A DNA stretch of 64,000 nt from JAFNAG01 sp963739235 (GTDB taxonomy: Bacteria; Acidobacteriota; UBA6911): contig CAVTZY010000042.1 in the NCBI GenBank assembly GCA_963739235.1, positions 248,001 through 312,000 of the forward strand, in the 5' to 3' direction. The translations under genes were made by a program, and so were the position numbers. The notes under the pieces are model-generated. The model was not told the origin of the DNA, did not search any database, and was given only the letters and a program-made list of their open reading frames with translations. Below are positions 48,862 through 58,149 of this stretch, piece after piece; the stretch's first letter is position 1; every line of letters starts with the position of its first letter.

Positions 48862-51553
48862 ATGGTGGTTGCGACCAGGATGTCGAGCTCATCCTGGACG
48901 AAGCGCAACATGACGCGCTCGAGCTCACGTTCCGACATCTGCCCGTGGGCAACGCCGATGCGCGCCTCCGGGACGAGTTTCTGGATCATCGCTGCCATGG
49001 AATGAATCGATTCCACGCGGTTGTGCACGAAGTAAACCTGGCCATTACGGGCCAGCTCGAGCTCGATCGCGGAGCGCACCACGTCGTGGCTGAACTTGAG
49101 CACTGAGGTCTGGATGGCCAGCCGGTTCTTGGGAGGGGTTTCGATCGTGGACATGTCCCTCAGTCCCATCAGGGCCATGTGCAGCGTGCGCGGGATGGGC
49201 GTGGCGGTCAGCGTGAGCACGTCGACGCGCGTCTTGAGCGCCTTGAGGCGCTCTTTGTGGGCGACGCCGAAGCGCTGCTCCTCGTCCACGATCACCAGCC
49301 CCAGATCCTGAAAGGCAACATCCTTCGACAGCAGCCGGTGCGTTGCCGATGACGATGTCGACACGGCCGGCCTCGAGATCTTCAAGGGTCTGCTTCTGTT
49401 CCTTGGGATTGCGGAAGCGCGACAACAGCTGGGTGCGCACAGGGAAGGCGGTGAAGCGCTGCCGGAAGGTGTTGTAGTGTTGAAACGCCAGCACCGTCGT
49501 CGGCGCCAGTACCGCCACCTGCTTCCCCTCCATGGCGACCTTGAAGGCGGCGCGCATGGCAATCTCCGTTTTGCCGTAACCCACGTCCCCGCAGAGCAGC
49601 CGGTCCATGGGGCGAGGGGATTCCAGGTCGTTCTTGACGGCCGCGATGGCATCGACCTGGTCGCGGGTCAGCTCGAACTCGAAGGCATCCTCGAACTCGC
49701 TGCTGCCAGGCGGTGTCGGTCGCATAGCTGTAGCCCGGGACCATCTGGCGCTCGGCGTAGAGCTTCAGGAGCTCGCCTGCCATGTCACGCATGGATTTCT
49801 TGATCCGGGTCTTGGTCCGTTCCCAGCTCGTTCCTCCCAGCCGGTCCAGGGTCGGGTGCGCGCCATCGACGCTGCTGTATTTCTGGATCAGGTCGAGGCG
49901 CTCGACCGGGACGTACAACTTGGCATCATCCTGATAGGTCAGGAGCACGAATTCCTTCGTTCCCTCAGGGAGATCGATAGCTTTCAGCCCCTGGAACCGG
50001 CCGATGCCGTGATCGATGTGGACGACGCAATCGCCGGGCTTGAGATCTCTGAAATCGGAAATGAACAGGCGCGCCGCGCTCCGCGCGCGTTTCGGCGCCG
50101 CCGCCACCTCTGCCTCATCGAATACATCCGTACCCGTCAGGACGCGCAGCGGCGCAGCGGGAAGGAAGAAGCCGGCGTGCAGCGCTCCCACCCCCAGCAA
50201 GACCGCGCCGTCTGGGCGACTTCCTGCGCCTGGCCGGACTCATCGCCTGCGAGGCAAAGATGGACCGGGATCTCATATTCCTTAAGAATGTCGCGCACGC
50301 GCTCGGCGCGGCCCAGGTTGGCGAATAGAAAGACAATCTGTTCCCCGGCTGCGCCGAATTTCTGCAGATCGGCGATCAGGTCGCGGATGTTGCCATGATA
50401 TTTCCGGGTGCTCTGGGACGCGAGGTAAAGCGGCGGCTTCCTCCTCCCCGCCGCGCTCGACGCTGATCTCTTCCACCTGGAGGCGCGGAAAGCGCTCCAG
50501 CGCAGCCTGGAACTCGTCGCTCGTGACATAGATCTGTTTCGGCTCCAGCACCGGCTTGCAGGCTTCCACCCGGTCGACGAAGCGTTCGTAAAGTTCAGCG
50601 TGGTGCTTGGCGAGCGCGGTCTCCAGATTCTCGCGGTCGGAAAGTACCAGCCGGTAGCCCTTCAGGTAGTCGAAGAGCGTCCGATCGAGCGGATCGATGG
50701 CCGGGAGCATGAACTCGAAGGCGGGGAACGACTCTCCTGCCCGTGCCAAAGCGAGTTCTTCTGCAAGGTGCTTGTGAAAGGGCTCGCTCCAAAGCCCGGG
50801 CGCCTCGGCGGCCCAGCGTTCGAGCAGCTGGCGCCGGACGCAGTACTCGCGCATCGGAATCAGCTCGACCCTCTGCGCTGCGGAGATGGAGCGCTGGGAA
50901 TCGACATCGAACAGGCGCATCGACTCGATCTGATCTCCGAAGAATTCGATGCGCACCGGGTTCTCCAGGTGGGGCGGATAAACGTCGAGAATCCCGCCGC
51001 GCAATGAAAACTCGCCGGGATCTGTTACCGGGTCGTCCTCGAGATACCCGGCTTCGTGCAGATATTCGCGCAAGAGCTCAGGCGAATACGGCTGGTTCTT
51101 GTCGAGCTCCAGGCAATAGGAGAGAAAACGCTCCGGCCCGTGCAGCCTTACGGCCGCCGCTCTCACCGAAGCGACAACCACCGCAGGCACATCCTGCAGC
51201 AGCTGCCAGATGGCCCATGCGCGCGCGGCCGCGATGTCGGGGTGCGGAGACAGTCCGCGATAGGGATCGACCTCCAGGCTGGGCAGAAGGATCACGCGCG
51301 GCGGCGTGGGAGAGAGCAGCCCCAGGAAGAAGCTGAGCTCCTGTGCCAGATGGCGTGCTTCGATGCTCGTTGCGGTCAGGACCGCCAGGGGCCGCTGCTC
51401 GGCGAGGGCCGCCTGGGCAATCGCCAGCCCTTTGGCCCCGCCGACGGGCCCCTCAATGGTGAGCGCACGCGTCCCCTGCTGCAGGCGTGTCGACAGGTCG
51501 CGCAACGCGCCGCTCAGGGTTGCGCTCTCAAACACTCTCTTCAAATGAATCAC
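48050..51553 (-). CDS. mfd: Transcription-repair coupling factor Mfd; several frameshifts
   Basis: All frames together encode about 1168 residues, the normal length. In order: UvrB-like N-domain (DLSTRLQQGTRALTIEGPVGGAKG, GGILDVYPPH), the RNAP-interaction domain (LKPGDCVVHIDHGIGRFQGLK), helicase with Walker A CGDVGYGKTEIAMRAAF, DEEQ-box VIVDEEQRFGVAH, TATPIPRTLHMALMGLRDM and RGRVGRSDRRAYAYL, and the TRCF C-terminal domain. It displaces stalled RNA polymerase and recruits UvrA. Frame changes lie near 50430, 50190, 49715, 49340 and 48380. Copy 1 of the C-terminus at 39.7 kb lacks the last one. Confidence 0.9.
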
Positions 51554-51610
51554 GGTCTAGACCAACTGAATCACTAAACCGGCAAATCGATCTTTTCAGG
51601 TTTCGTCGTT

Positions 51611-52117
51611 CTAACCATTCCTCTTGTTTCCCAATCTTCCGAATTGGCTGAGTATGTTTTCAATGATATTCGTTGTGGATGTGCCTTCCACCAGAGGGAC
51701 GTTGCGAACGGCGCCGCCGGCCTTCTCCACGGTCTCACGGCCGACGATTTCGGAGATCCCCCAGTCTGCGCCCTTGACCAGAATATCGGGAACAATGGCA
51801 TCGATGACGCGCTGGGGCGTGAGGTCGTCAAACAGAAAGACGTAGTCGACACAAGCCAGAGCGGCCAGGATCTCCGCCCGCTCGTCTTCGGGCACGATGG
51901 GACGGTTTTCCCCTTTGAGAATGCGGACCGACTTGTCGCTGTTGAGCGCGAGAACCAGCGCGTCGCCCATGGCGCGCGCCTGATTCAGATAGCGTACGTG
52001 TCCGGCATGCAGGATGTCGAAACAGCCATTGGTGAAAACGAGCTTCCTTCCCTCACGGCGCAGCCGCTGCCGGATCTCCACGACCTCCTCGAGGGTCTTG
52101 ATCTTCTCAATCGCCAT
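51611..52117 (-). CDS. rfaE2: RfaE2-type heptose-1-phosphate adenylyltransferase
   Basis: The protein has 168 residues. KLVFTNGCFDILHAGHVRYLNQA is the nucleotidyltransferase HxGH signature and EGTSTTNIIENI the C-terminal motif; it corresponds to the second domain of HldE. It activates D-glycero-beta-D-manno-heptose-1-phosphate with ATP or CTP for lipopolysaccharide core synthesis. No kinase domain gene is adjacent. It is encoded just upstream of mfd on the same strand. Confidence 0.9.
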   Translation of the reverse strand: MAIEKIKTLEEVVEIRQRLRREGRKLVFTNGCFDILHAGHVRYLNQARAMGDALVLALNSDKSVRILKGENRPIVPEDERAEILAALACVDYVFLFDDLTPQRVIDAIVPDILVKGADWGISEIVGRETVEKAGGAVRNVPLVEGTSTTNIIENILSQFGRLGNKRNG

Positions 52118-52205
52118 AACGAGCTTGGAGAATATCAGATGCTTCCCACCACAGCAAGCAACCTCCTTCCCGGCAACTTATGGGGGAAAGGAAAATTAAT
52201 GGCCT

Positions 52206-52270
52206 TTTCAAGACAGCCACGAATGACACGAATAGGTAAGAATTTTGTGCCATTCGTGGCTGCTTTTGCT
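52206..52270. repeat. Family A hairpin
   Basis: GACAGCCACGAATGACAC (52212-52229) pairs with GTGCCATTCGTGGCTGC (52247-52263), followed by TTTTGCTTTT. It lies between divergent rfaE2 and the 52.4-kb gene, so it is not at an obvious 3' end; a repeat copy with terminator-like shape. Confidence 0.6.
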
Positions 52271-52426
52271 TTTCAGGGCGAGTTATTTCCGGAGGAGAGG
52301 ATGCGAAGAGGGGGATGCCTTCACCAAAAGATCGTCGCGACATAAACGCGGCTTCGTCCTTGCATCTGCTGCCAATAGGTGCGAAAACTGTGCCGGCGCC
52401 CGCAAATCGGCGCCCCAGGATTAATA

Positions 52427-53524
52427 ATGACAAATCAACCACCCACAGCGAACTCGCACCACGTCCTCCCCCCACATTCGTCAATCGTCAATCGTCAATC
52501 GTCAATCTCCTGGTCGCTCCTTCTACTCACCTGCACCTTGCTCCTCTCCTGCACTCCGAATCGGGAGATCGATCTCAAAGAGATCGCCCACTACAACACC
52601 GCCGGCTGGGCGCACGACGTCACCCTGGATGCTGGCTTTCTGTACGTCTCGGCCCGCCAGGGCGGATATCTCGTTTTCCGCCGGGATAGCGAGTACACGG
52701 GACCCAGGATCCATGCGCCTGTGCAGGATGTGATCTCTCTCGCCCCGCACAACGGCAGGCCGTTGCTTGCCTCCCGTTTCGAGGGGCTGGTGCTGGTTTC
52801 TCCATCTGGCCGGGTTGAAGATCGTTTCTCGAACGGGGACATCGCCAATGCCGTCGTGACGCGAAACGATTTGGCGTTTGCAGCTTATGGTTCGCATGGC
52901 CTGGTCATTTGCCGTGTCGGCGCTCATAGTCTCAGCCTCGTGTCGGAGCTGCCGACGCCCGGCTGGTCGCATGACGTCAAGCTCTGGCGCAATCGCGTGC
53001 TGATGGCGGACTGGAACTATGGCCTGCGTGTCGTGGATATCAGCGCGCCGGAGCATCCGAGGGAGATCGGGATTCTCCCATCGCCGGCCACGGCGATCTG
53101 CATTTCTGTCGGAGAATTGATGGGCCAGCCCGCGGTTGCGGTTGCGGAAGGGCATGCCGGCGTTTCGCTTGTGGTGCTCGACAACAACGGGCGCCCTGCC
53201 TTCGTCTCGCGCCACGTCCTCGGACTCAATCCTTCGGATCCGCCGCATCCGGAGGCCGGCGGCTGGGCTCACGGCGTGGCGTTGTGCGGAGGTTATCTGT
53301 TCGTGGCCAACTGGAAGCGCGGTCTCGTGGTGCTCGATGTGCACAATCCAATCCAGTCGCGCACCATCATGGAAGTCCCCACTCGCGGCACCTCGCTCGG
53401 AGTTAAGGCCGAAGTCGAGCCCGATGGCACGATTCTCGTGTTTTTGGCGGATGGTGAGGATGGTCTGCGAGTGTTCCGTGTTAAGGGAAGAACACAGAAT
53501 ACAGAATATAGAATACAGAAGTGA
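52427..53524 (+). CDS. LVIVD-repeat-like beta-propeller lipoprotein
   Basis: The protein has 365 residues from the ATG at 52427. The N-terminus has a lipoprotein signal (SWSLLLLTCTLLLSC). The rest shows repeating strands (HDVTLDAGFLYVSARQGGYLVFR, HDVKLWRNRVLMADWNYGLRVVDI, HGVALCGGYLFVANWKRGLVVLDV), as in LVIVD propellers. The function is unknown; cell-surface binding is plausible. Four tandem copies of a 7-bp unit (CGTCAAT, 52479-52506) lie in the signal-peptide region; a change of copy number would shift the frame. Confidence 0.7.
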   Translation: MTNQPPTANSHHVLPPHSSIVNRQSSISWSLLLLTCTLLLSCTPNREIDLKEIAHYNTAGWAHDVTLDAGFLYVSARQGGYLVFRRDSEYTGPRIHAPVQDVISLAPHNGRPLLASRFEGLVLVSPSGRVEDRFSNGDIANAVVTRNDLAFAAYGSHGLVICRVGAHSLSLVSELPTPGWSHDVKLWRNRVLMADWNYGLRVVDISAPEHPREIGILPSPATAICISVGELMGQPAVAVAEGHAGVSLVVLDNNGRPAFVSRHVLGLNPSDPPHPEAGGWAHGVALCGGYLFVANWKRGLVVLDVHNPIQSRTIMEVPTRGTSLGVKAEVEPDGTILVFLADGEDGLRVFRVKGRTQNTEYRIQK

Positions 53525-53690
53525 ATCCGGGGCGTGAGTCACAAAATGGACCCCCATTCTGGATTCGCAGTTTCTCGTTCCGATTCCTGTCTTGCCGGTT
53601 TAGGGGGAGACTTCAGAATACAGAAGTGAAATCAAGGCGTGAGTTAAAAAACGGATCCCCATTCTGTATTCTGCATTCTATATTCTGAGT
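53494..53690. repeat. Inverted heptanucleotide tandem repeats
   Basis: ACAGAAT units (53494-53520) and ATTCTGT-type units (53661-53687) form a potential hairpin. They overlap the 3' end of the propeller gene and the gap before the DinB gene. Their unit length equals the 33.7-kb repeats. Confidence 0.65.
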
Positions 53691-53774
53691 TCTTCGATTC
53701 CTGCCTTTCCCCCAATTATGGTATCTTGCAGCAACGTGTCCCAGCAAGGGAATACGATATCGAAGGAGATCCGT

Positions 53775-54266
53775 ATGTCCTGCCCGATGTGCAAAAAACC
53801 CCATGACTATACAATTGACGGGGCCTTGAAACGCCTGGCTTCCACCGGGCGTCGCCTCGAAAAACTGGTTTCGAAGCTGAGCCCCAAGCGGGCTGCGGCC
53901 CGTCCCGCGCCCGGCAAGTGGTCTCCCAAAGAGATCCTCTGCCACCTGGCTGATTGCGAGATCGTGTACGGTCTGCGCTATCGCAAGATCATCTCGGAGC
54001 CCGGAGGTGTGTTAGTGTCATTTGATCAGGAGGCCTGGGCGCGCAGCCTCAACTACCGGGAACAATCTTTGAAGCAGGCGATGGGCACTTTTAAAGTGAT
54101 GCGCGACGGGAACGTGAACCTCCTTAAATCGCTGTCGAAATCGGCCTGGAACAAGGCCGGGAAGCACCCCGACTACGGTGCGCTTACGTTGCGCCAGATC
54201 GTGGTTCACATCACCGACCATGACAAGAATCATGTCGCACAGGTGGAACGGCTGCTGCAAAAATAA
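53775..54266 (+). CDS. DinB-family protein
   Basis: The protein has 163 residues from the ATG at 53775 (AAGGAGA 4 bp upstream). It begins with a CPMC pair, then the DinB_2-type four-helix bundle: WSPKEILCHLADCEIVYGLRYRKI and LRQIVVHITDHDKNHVAQVERLL, with the metal-binding histidines in ADCEI-near His and ITDHDKNH. DinB relatives include bacillithiol-type thiol transferases; the substrate is not clear. It is upstream of the M14 peptidase. Confidence 0.8.
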   Translation: MSCPMCKKPHDYTIDGALKRLASTGRRLEKLVSKLSPKRAAARPAPGKWSPKEILCHLADCEIVYGLRYRKIISEPGGVLVSFDQEAWARSLNYREQSLKQAMGTFKVMRDGNVNLLKSLSKSAWNKAGKHPDYGALTLRQIVVHITDHDKNHVAQVERLLQK

Positions 54267-54281
54267 CCAGGAGCTTAACCT

Positions 54282-54352
54282 CTCAACGCAGAGGAAGCAA
54301 AGAGAATTGAACGACCACCCCAGGAGTTTTGCGCTGCGAACTCTGCGTTGAG
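54282..54352. repeat. Family B hairpin
   Basis: CTCAACGCAGAG (54282-54293) and CTCTGCGTTGAG (54341-54352) are perfect 12-bp inverted arms. The right arm overlaps the leader of the M14 gene and is followed by GCTTTTTGGAGG, so it could act as an attenuator-like hairpin. Confidence 0.55.
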
Positions 54353-54368
54353 GCTTTTTGGAGGTCCC

Positions 54369-57300
54369 ATGATCCGAAAGACTCTCGTGCCTGCCATCAC
54401 GCTGTGTTTGCTTTTAGCGGCATCCGCGGTGCAGGGGCAGAATCTGGGGCGCGATCCGAGCCAGCCCATCGATGAAGCCTACACCAAGAAGATCCTTGAA
54501 TATACGACCGCTCCCTACTTCCTCTCGCCGCTGGTGAATTACCTGCCGGCATCGAAAACCGTGCCTACACCGCTGGCGGTGATCGGCGACATTGCGGGCG
54601 CCCCGGGGAAGCTCCCCTACAGCGCGGATGTCCATCGCTACATGCGCATGCTCGAAAAAGCCAGCCCGCGCGTGAAGGTGTTTGCCATCGGAACCTCCGA
54701 GGAAGGGCGCGAGATGATCGCGGTGGCGATCGCCTCCGAAGCGAATCTGGCGAAGCTCGAAGAGAACCGAGCCCGGCTGGCGCAGCTTGCCGATCCGCGC
54801 AAAATCAAGATGGACGACACCGAGGCTGACCGTCTGGTCGCAGCTTCCATTCCCATCTATTACATCACCGGGTCCTTGCATTCGCCCGAAACCGGTGCAC
54901 CGACGGCGTTGATGGAACTGGCCTACCGGCTGGCTGTGGATGAAAGCCCCTATATAAAGGCCATCCGGGATGGCCTGATCACGCTCATCACGCCCGTGGT
55001 GGAAACGGACGGTCGCGACCGGCAATGCGACATTTACAACTGGCACCTGGCGCACCCGAACGACAATTGGCCTCCACTCGTGTATTGGGGTCACTACGTG
55101 GCACACGACAACAACCGCGACGCCATGAATCTCTCGCTCAAGCTCTCGCAGAACATTCTCACGACCTATCTCGGCTGGAAAGCGCAGGTGATCCATGACC
55201 TGCATGAATCCGTGCCCTACCTCTATGATAACACCGTAGGCGACGGACCCTACAACGCCTGGATTGATCCCATCCTGGCCGACGAGTGGCAGCTCACCGG
55301 CTATAACAATGTCATGGAAATGACCCGGTTCAACATGCCGGGCGTGTTCGCTCACGGCACATTCGACGCCTGGTCTCCCGGCTACATGAATTACATCGCA
55401 GTCGCGCACAACGGCATCAGCCGGCTCTACGAAACCTTCGGCAATGCCGGCGCCGATACGGTTGAGCGCACGCTGACGCCGTCCCAATATGAGCGCACCT
55501 GGTATCGCCAGAATCCGCCGCTGCCGAAGGCGCTGTGGTCGCAAAGGAACAACAATAATTATCAGGAGACCGGCCTTCTCGTCTCGCTTTCATACTTTGC
55601 CGCCAATAACAGAATGTTCCTGCACAATTTTTATCTCAAGAGCAAGCGCTCGATCGAAAAGCCGAAGACGGCGGGGCCGGCAGCCTACGTACTGCCCGGC
55701 GACGATCCCCGGCCCGGCCTGCAGGCCGAGGTTCTGCGTGTTCTGCAACGCCAGGGCTGCGAGATCCACCGCGCCGCCGCTCCCTTCACGGTGTTGATAC
55801 CGGCAAAAAAGAAGGCGCCGCCCAAACCCGAAGAAGCGGCCGCTGCCCAGGCTGCGCCCGAAAAACAGGCAGCTCCTGCCAAGAAGGAGGAGCCGCCGGC
55901 GCCTCAGCCACGGCAGTTTCCTGCCGGCAGTTACATCGTGCGCATGGACCAGCCCTACAGCCGCATCGCCGATGCGCTCCTCGACTACCAGTATTGGAGC
56001 CCGAACGATCCGCAGAGATCGCCTTATGACGATACCGGCTGGACACTGGGGGAACTTGCAAACGTGCAGGTATTCCGCATCACCGATACCAAGATTCTCG
56101 ATGCCGCGATGCAGCCGGTCACGGCGGAGATCAAGTCCCCCGGAGGTGTGGACGGAACCGGCGTCATCTTCCTTGTCGACCACAACGCCGACAGCGCGCT
56201 GATGACGCTGCGCTATCGCTTGCACAGCGCTTCCTTTGAGGCAGCCGAGGAGCCGTTCGAAGCAGCGGGGCACAAATTCAACCGGGGCTCGTTCATCGTG
56301 CGCAATAGCGCGCGTGCGGATCTCGAGCGCGCCGTCACCGAGCTTGGCGTTCGGGCTTACGCCGTCGAGAGTGCTCCCTCCGTCAAAACCCATCCGGTCA
56401 GAGCGGCGCGGATCGCGCTGCTGCACACGTGGCTGAGCACTCAGGATGAAGGATGGTGGCGCCAGGCCTTCGACTTTCTGAGTATCCCTTACACTTACAT
56501 CAGTACCCAGGATGTCGCCAGGGACGCCAACCTGAACGCCAGGTTCGACGCCATCGTTTTCGCGCCTGTGGGGCGCGGCCCCGCGTCCATCCTCTCGGGC
56601 TTGCCGATGTGGGGGAACGCGCTGCCCTGGAAGACGACTACGCTGACGCCCAATATCGGCAAGATCGATGCCACCGAAGACATGCGGCCCGGCCTCGGAT
56701 GGAACGGGCTCGCGAATCTCGAAAACTTCGTGCGCCGCGGCGGACTGCTGCTGACAACCGATGACACCTCGGACCTGGCTGTAACCTACGGCCTTACCCC
56801 CGGCGTCAGCATCACGAGACCCAACCGGCTCAAAGCAGTGGGCAGCGTGCTGAAAAGCACCTTCGTCGATTCCGCCAGCCCTATTGCCTACGGCTATGGC
56901 GAAAGCCTGTCCATCTATTGCAATGACGGCTTGATCCTCGGCCTTAGCAATCTCATGGGCGGCCGCCCGCGCGCTACCAGCGATGCGCCGACGCGAGCCA
57001 CCGGACGGGGAACTCCGGACGATCCCGACACGCCGCAGAACCGGGTCTATGTCGAGCCTCCGCCCGAGCCCAAAGCTGAGCCCTGGCAGGCGCTGCCGCT
57101 GACCGACGAGCAGAGACGCAACGGCATCAACGTCATCCCGCCCAAATTCCGGCCGCGGGTGGTGCTGCGTTATGCGGATGCCAAGGACCTGCTCGTATCA
57201 GGCCTGCTGGATGGCGGGGGCGAGATTGCGCAGCGTCCAGCGGTGATCGATGTCCCGATGGATAGAGGGCACATTGTGCTGTTCTCCAACAACCCGGTCT

Positions 57301-57395
57301 GGCGCGCCGAGACGCACGGCTCCTATTTCCTGGTATTCAACGCCATCCTGAATTTCGACAACCTGAATGCCGGGAGGAAATTGGACGAGAAGTAA
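54369..57395 (+). CDS. Secreted zinc carboxypeptidase, M14 family, large
   Basis: The protein has 1008 residues from the ATG at 54369 (GGAGG 5 bp upstream), with signal peptide LVPAITLCLLLAASAVQG. The M14 domain shows the zinc ligands HxxE in GSLHSPETGAP (about 172) and His in VIHDLHESVPY (about 275). The C-terminal part lacks the peptidase fold: an Ala/Lys/Pro linker (about 478-516) precedes two further domains of unknown type. Such proteins degrade proteins or peptides outside the cell. The gene is intact, which contrasts with the broken genes near it. Confidence 0.85.
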   Translation: MIRKTLVPAITLCLLLAASAVQGQNLGRDPSQPIDEAYTKKILEYTTAPYFLSPLVNYLPASKTVPTPLAVIGDIAGAPGKLPYSADVHRYMRMLEKASPRVKVFAIGTSEEGREMIAVAIASEANLAKLEENRARLAQLADPRKIKMDDTEADRLVAASIPIYYITGSLHSPETGAPTALMELAYRLAVDESPYIKAIRDGLITLITPVVETDGRDRQCDIYNWHLAHPNDNWPPLVYWGHYVAHDNNRDAMNLSLKLSQNILTTYLGWKAQVIHDLHESVPYLYDNTVGDGPYNAWIDPILADEWQLTGYNNVMEMTRFNMPGVFAHGTFDAWSPGYMNYIAVAHNGISRLYETFGNAGADTVERTLTPSQYERTWYRQNPPLPKALWSQRNNNNYQETGLLVSLSYFAANNRMFLHNFYLKSKRSIEKPKTAGPAAYVLPGDDPRPGLQAEVLRVLQRQGCEIHRAAAPFTVLIPAKKKAPPKPEEAAAAQAAPEKQAAPAKKEEPPAPQPRQFPAGSYIVRMDQPYSRIADALLDYQYWSPNDPQRSPYDDTGWTLGELANVQVFRITDTKILDAAMQPVTAEIKSPGGVDGTGVIFLVDHNADSALMTLRYRLHSASFEAAEEPFEAAGHKFNRGSFIVRNSARADLERAVTELGVRAYAVESAPSVKTHPVRAARIALLHTWLSTQDEGWWRQAFDFLSIPYTYISTQDVARDANLNARFDAIVFAPVGRGPASILSGLPMWGNALPWKTTTLTPNIGKIDATEDMRPGLGWNGLANLENFVRRGGLLLTTDDTSDLAVTYGLTPGVSITRPNRLKAVGSVLKSTFVDSASPIAYGYGESLSIYCNDGLILGLSNLMGGRPRATSDAPTRATGRGTPDDPDTPQNRVYVEPPPEPKAEPWQALPLTDEQRRNGINVIPPKFRPRVVLRYADAKDLLVSGLLDGGGEIAQRPAVIDVPMDRGHIVLFSNNPVWRAETHGSYFLVFNAILNFDNLNAGRKLDEK

Positions 57396-58149
57396 AAGCA
57401 GCCACGAAGATTACAAAGCGGCAAGCCGCGGCGAAAAAAGCCTCAACGCAGTCTCTCATGCGCCGGGGCGCACCCAGTGACGCAGGAAAATGTTGCGCTC
57501 TCGCCACAGGTTTCCTGTGCCGCCCTTTCAGGGCTCTTACCGCTCGATGCCGGCTTCCCAGGGCTCACGCCCTGGGCTCTGCTGCTCCACCCCTTCGGGG
57601 TTTTCAAGGTGGTGCAATGCTAAGCCCTGGAAGGGCGGGACAGCAAAGCCCAGGGCGTGAGCCCCATAGGCGCTAACTTGTTTCATTTCTTAATCCAAAA
57701 TAGAGGATTTGGACATCTGTTTTCCGTTTTTTAGCCACATTTGCATTCAAATAATCGGCTAAAACGCCGTATTTAATGGTCGCAAAAAATCAAGTTAGCG
57801 CTTATGGGCGTGAGCCCTGGGTAGAGAACCGGAGATCTTAAGCCCTGAAAGGGCGACACAGAAACACACAAGTGGTTCGGCGCCGCAATCGGTTCTATTT
57901 TCGAAGCAGAGGCGCGATAATATCGGACGAGGCCTTGCGCGACCCTCTCCGGCGCAGCAAGGCCTCGTCCTGTTTCCTGGCCAGACATCCGCGTTCATCT
58001 GCGGTTGCAGTTCTCTGCGGGTGTTTTTTCTCTGTGTGCTCTGCGTTAAGCTTTTCAGATACCTGTCCTAAATGTTCGCAACTCATCATCTTCCGCAAAG
58101 CACAACAAATTTGTGTTCTTCGTGGCTGCTTTTTTAATGCGCAGTGATT
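57396..58149. other. Long intergenic region with several repeats
   Basis: This is 754 bp between convergent M14 and glmM genes. It holds single family A arms at 57396-57417 and 58106-58134 (AAAAGCAGCCACGAAGAT against GTGTTCTTCGTGGCTGC), CTCTGCG-type sequence at 57.4 and 58.0 kb, GC-rich AGCCCTGGAAGGGC elements at 57.5-57.66 and 57.81-57.86 kb, and an AT-rich block between them. No gene is supported. Confidence 0.6.
57665..57806. mobile_element. Possible MITE-like AT-rich element
   Basis: A 142-bp AT-rich segment has terminal inverted repeats CATAGGCGCTAACTTG (57665-57680) and CAAGTTAGCGCTTATG (57791-57806), with one mismatch. It is flanked by direct repeats GGGCGTGAGCCC (57653-57664 and 57806-57817; the right copy shares the terminal G). 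No open frame. It may be an inserted element within the surrounding GC repeat. Confidence 0.5.

Noticed and set aside
48050..51553. Programmed frameshifting in mfd
   Set aside because: Five frame changes, no slippery heptamers recognised, and the second copy of the C-terminus lacks the one near 48380. Sequence error is simpler.
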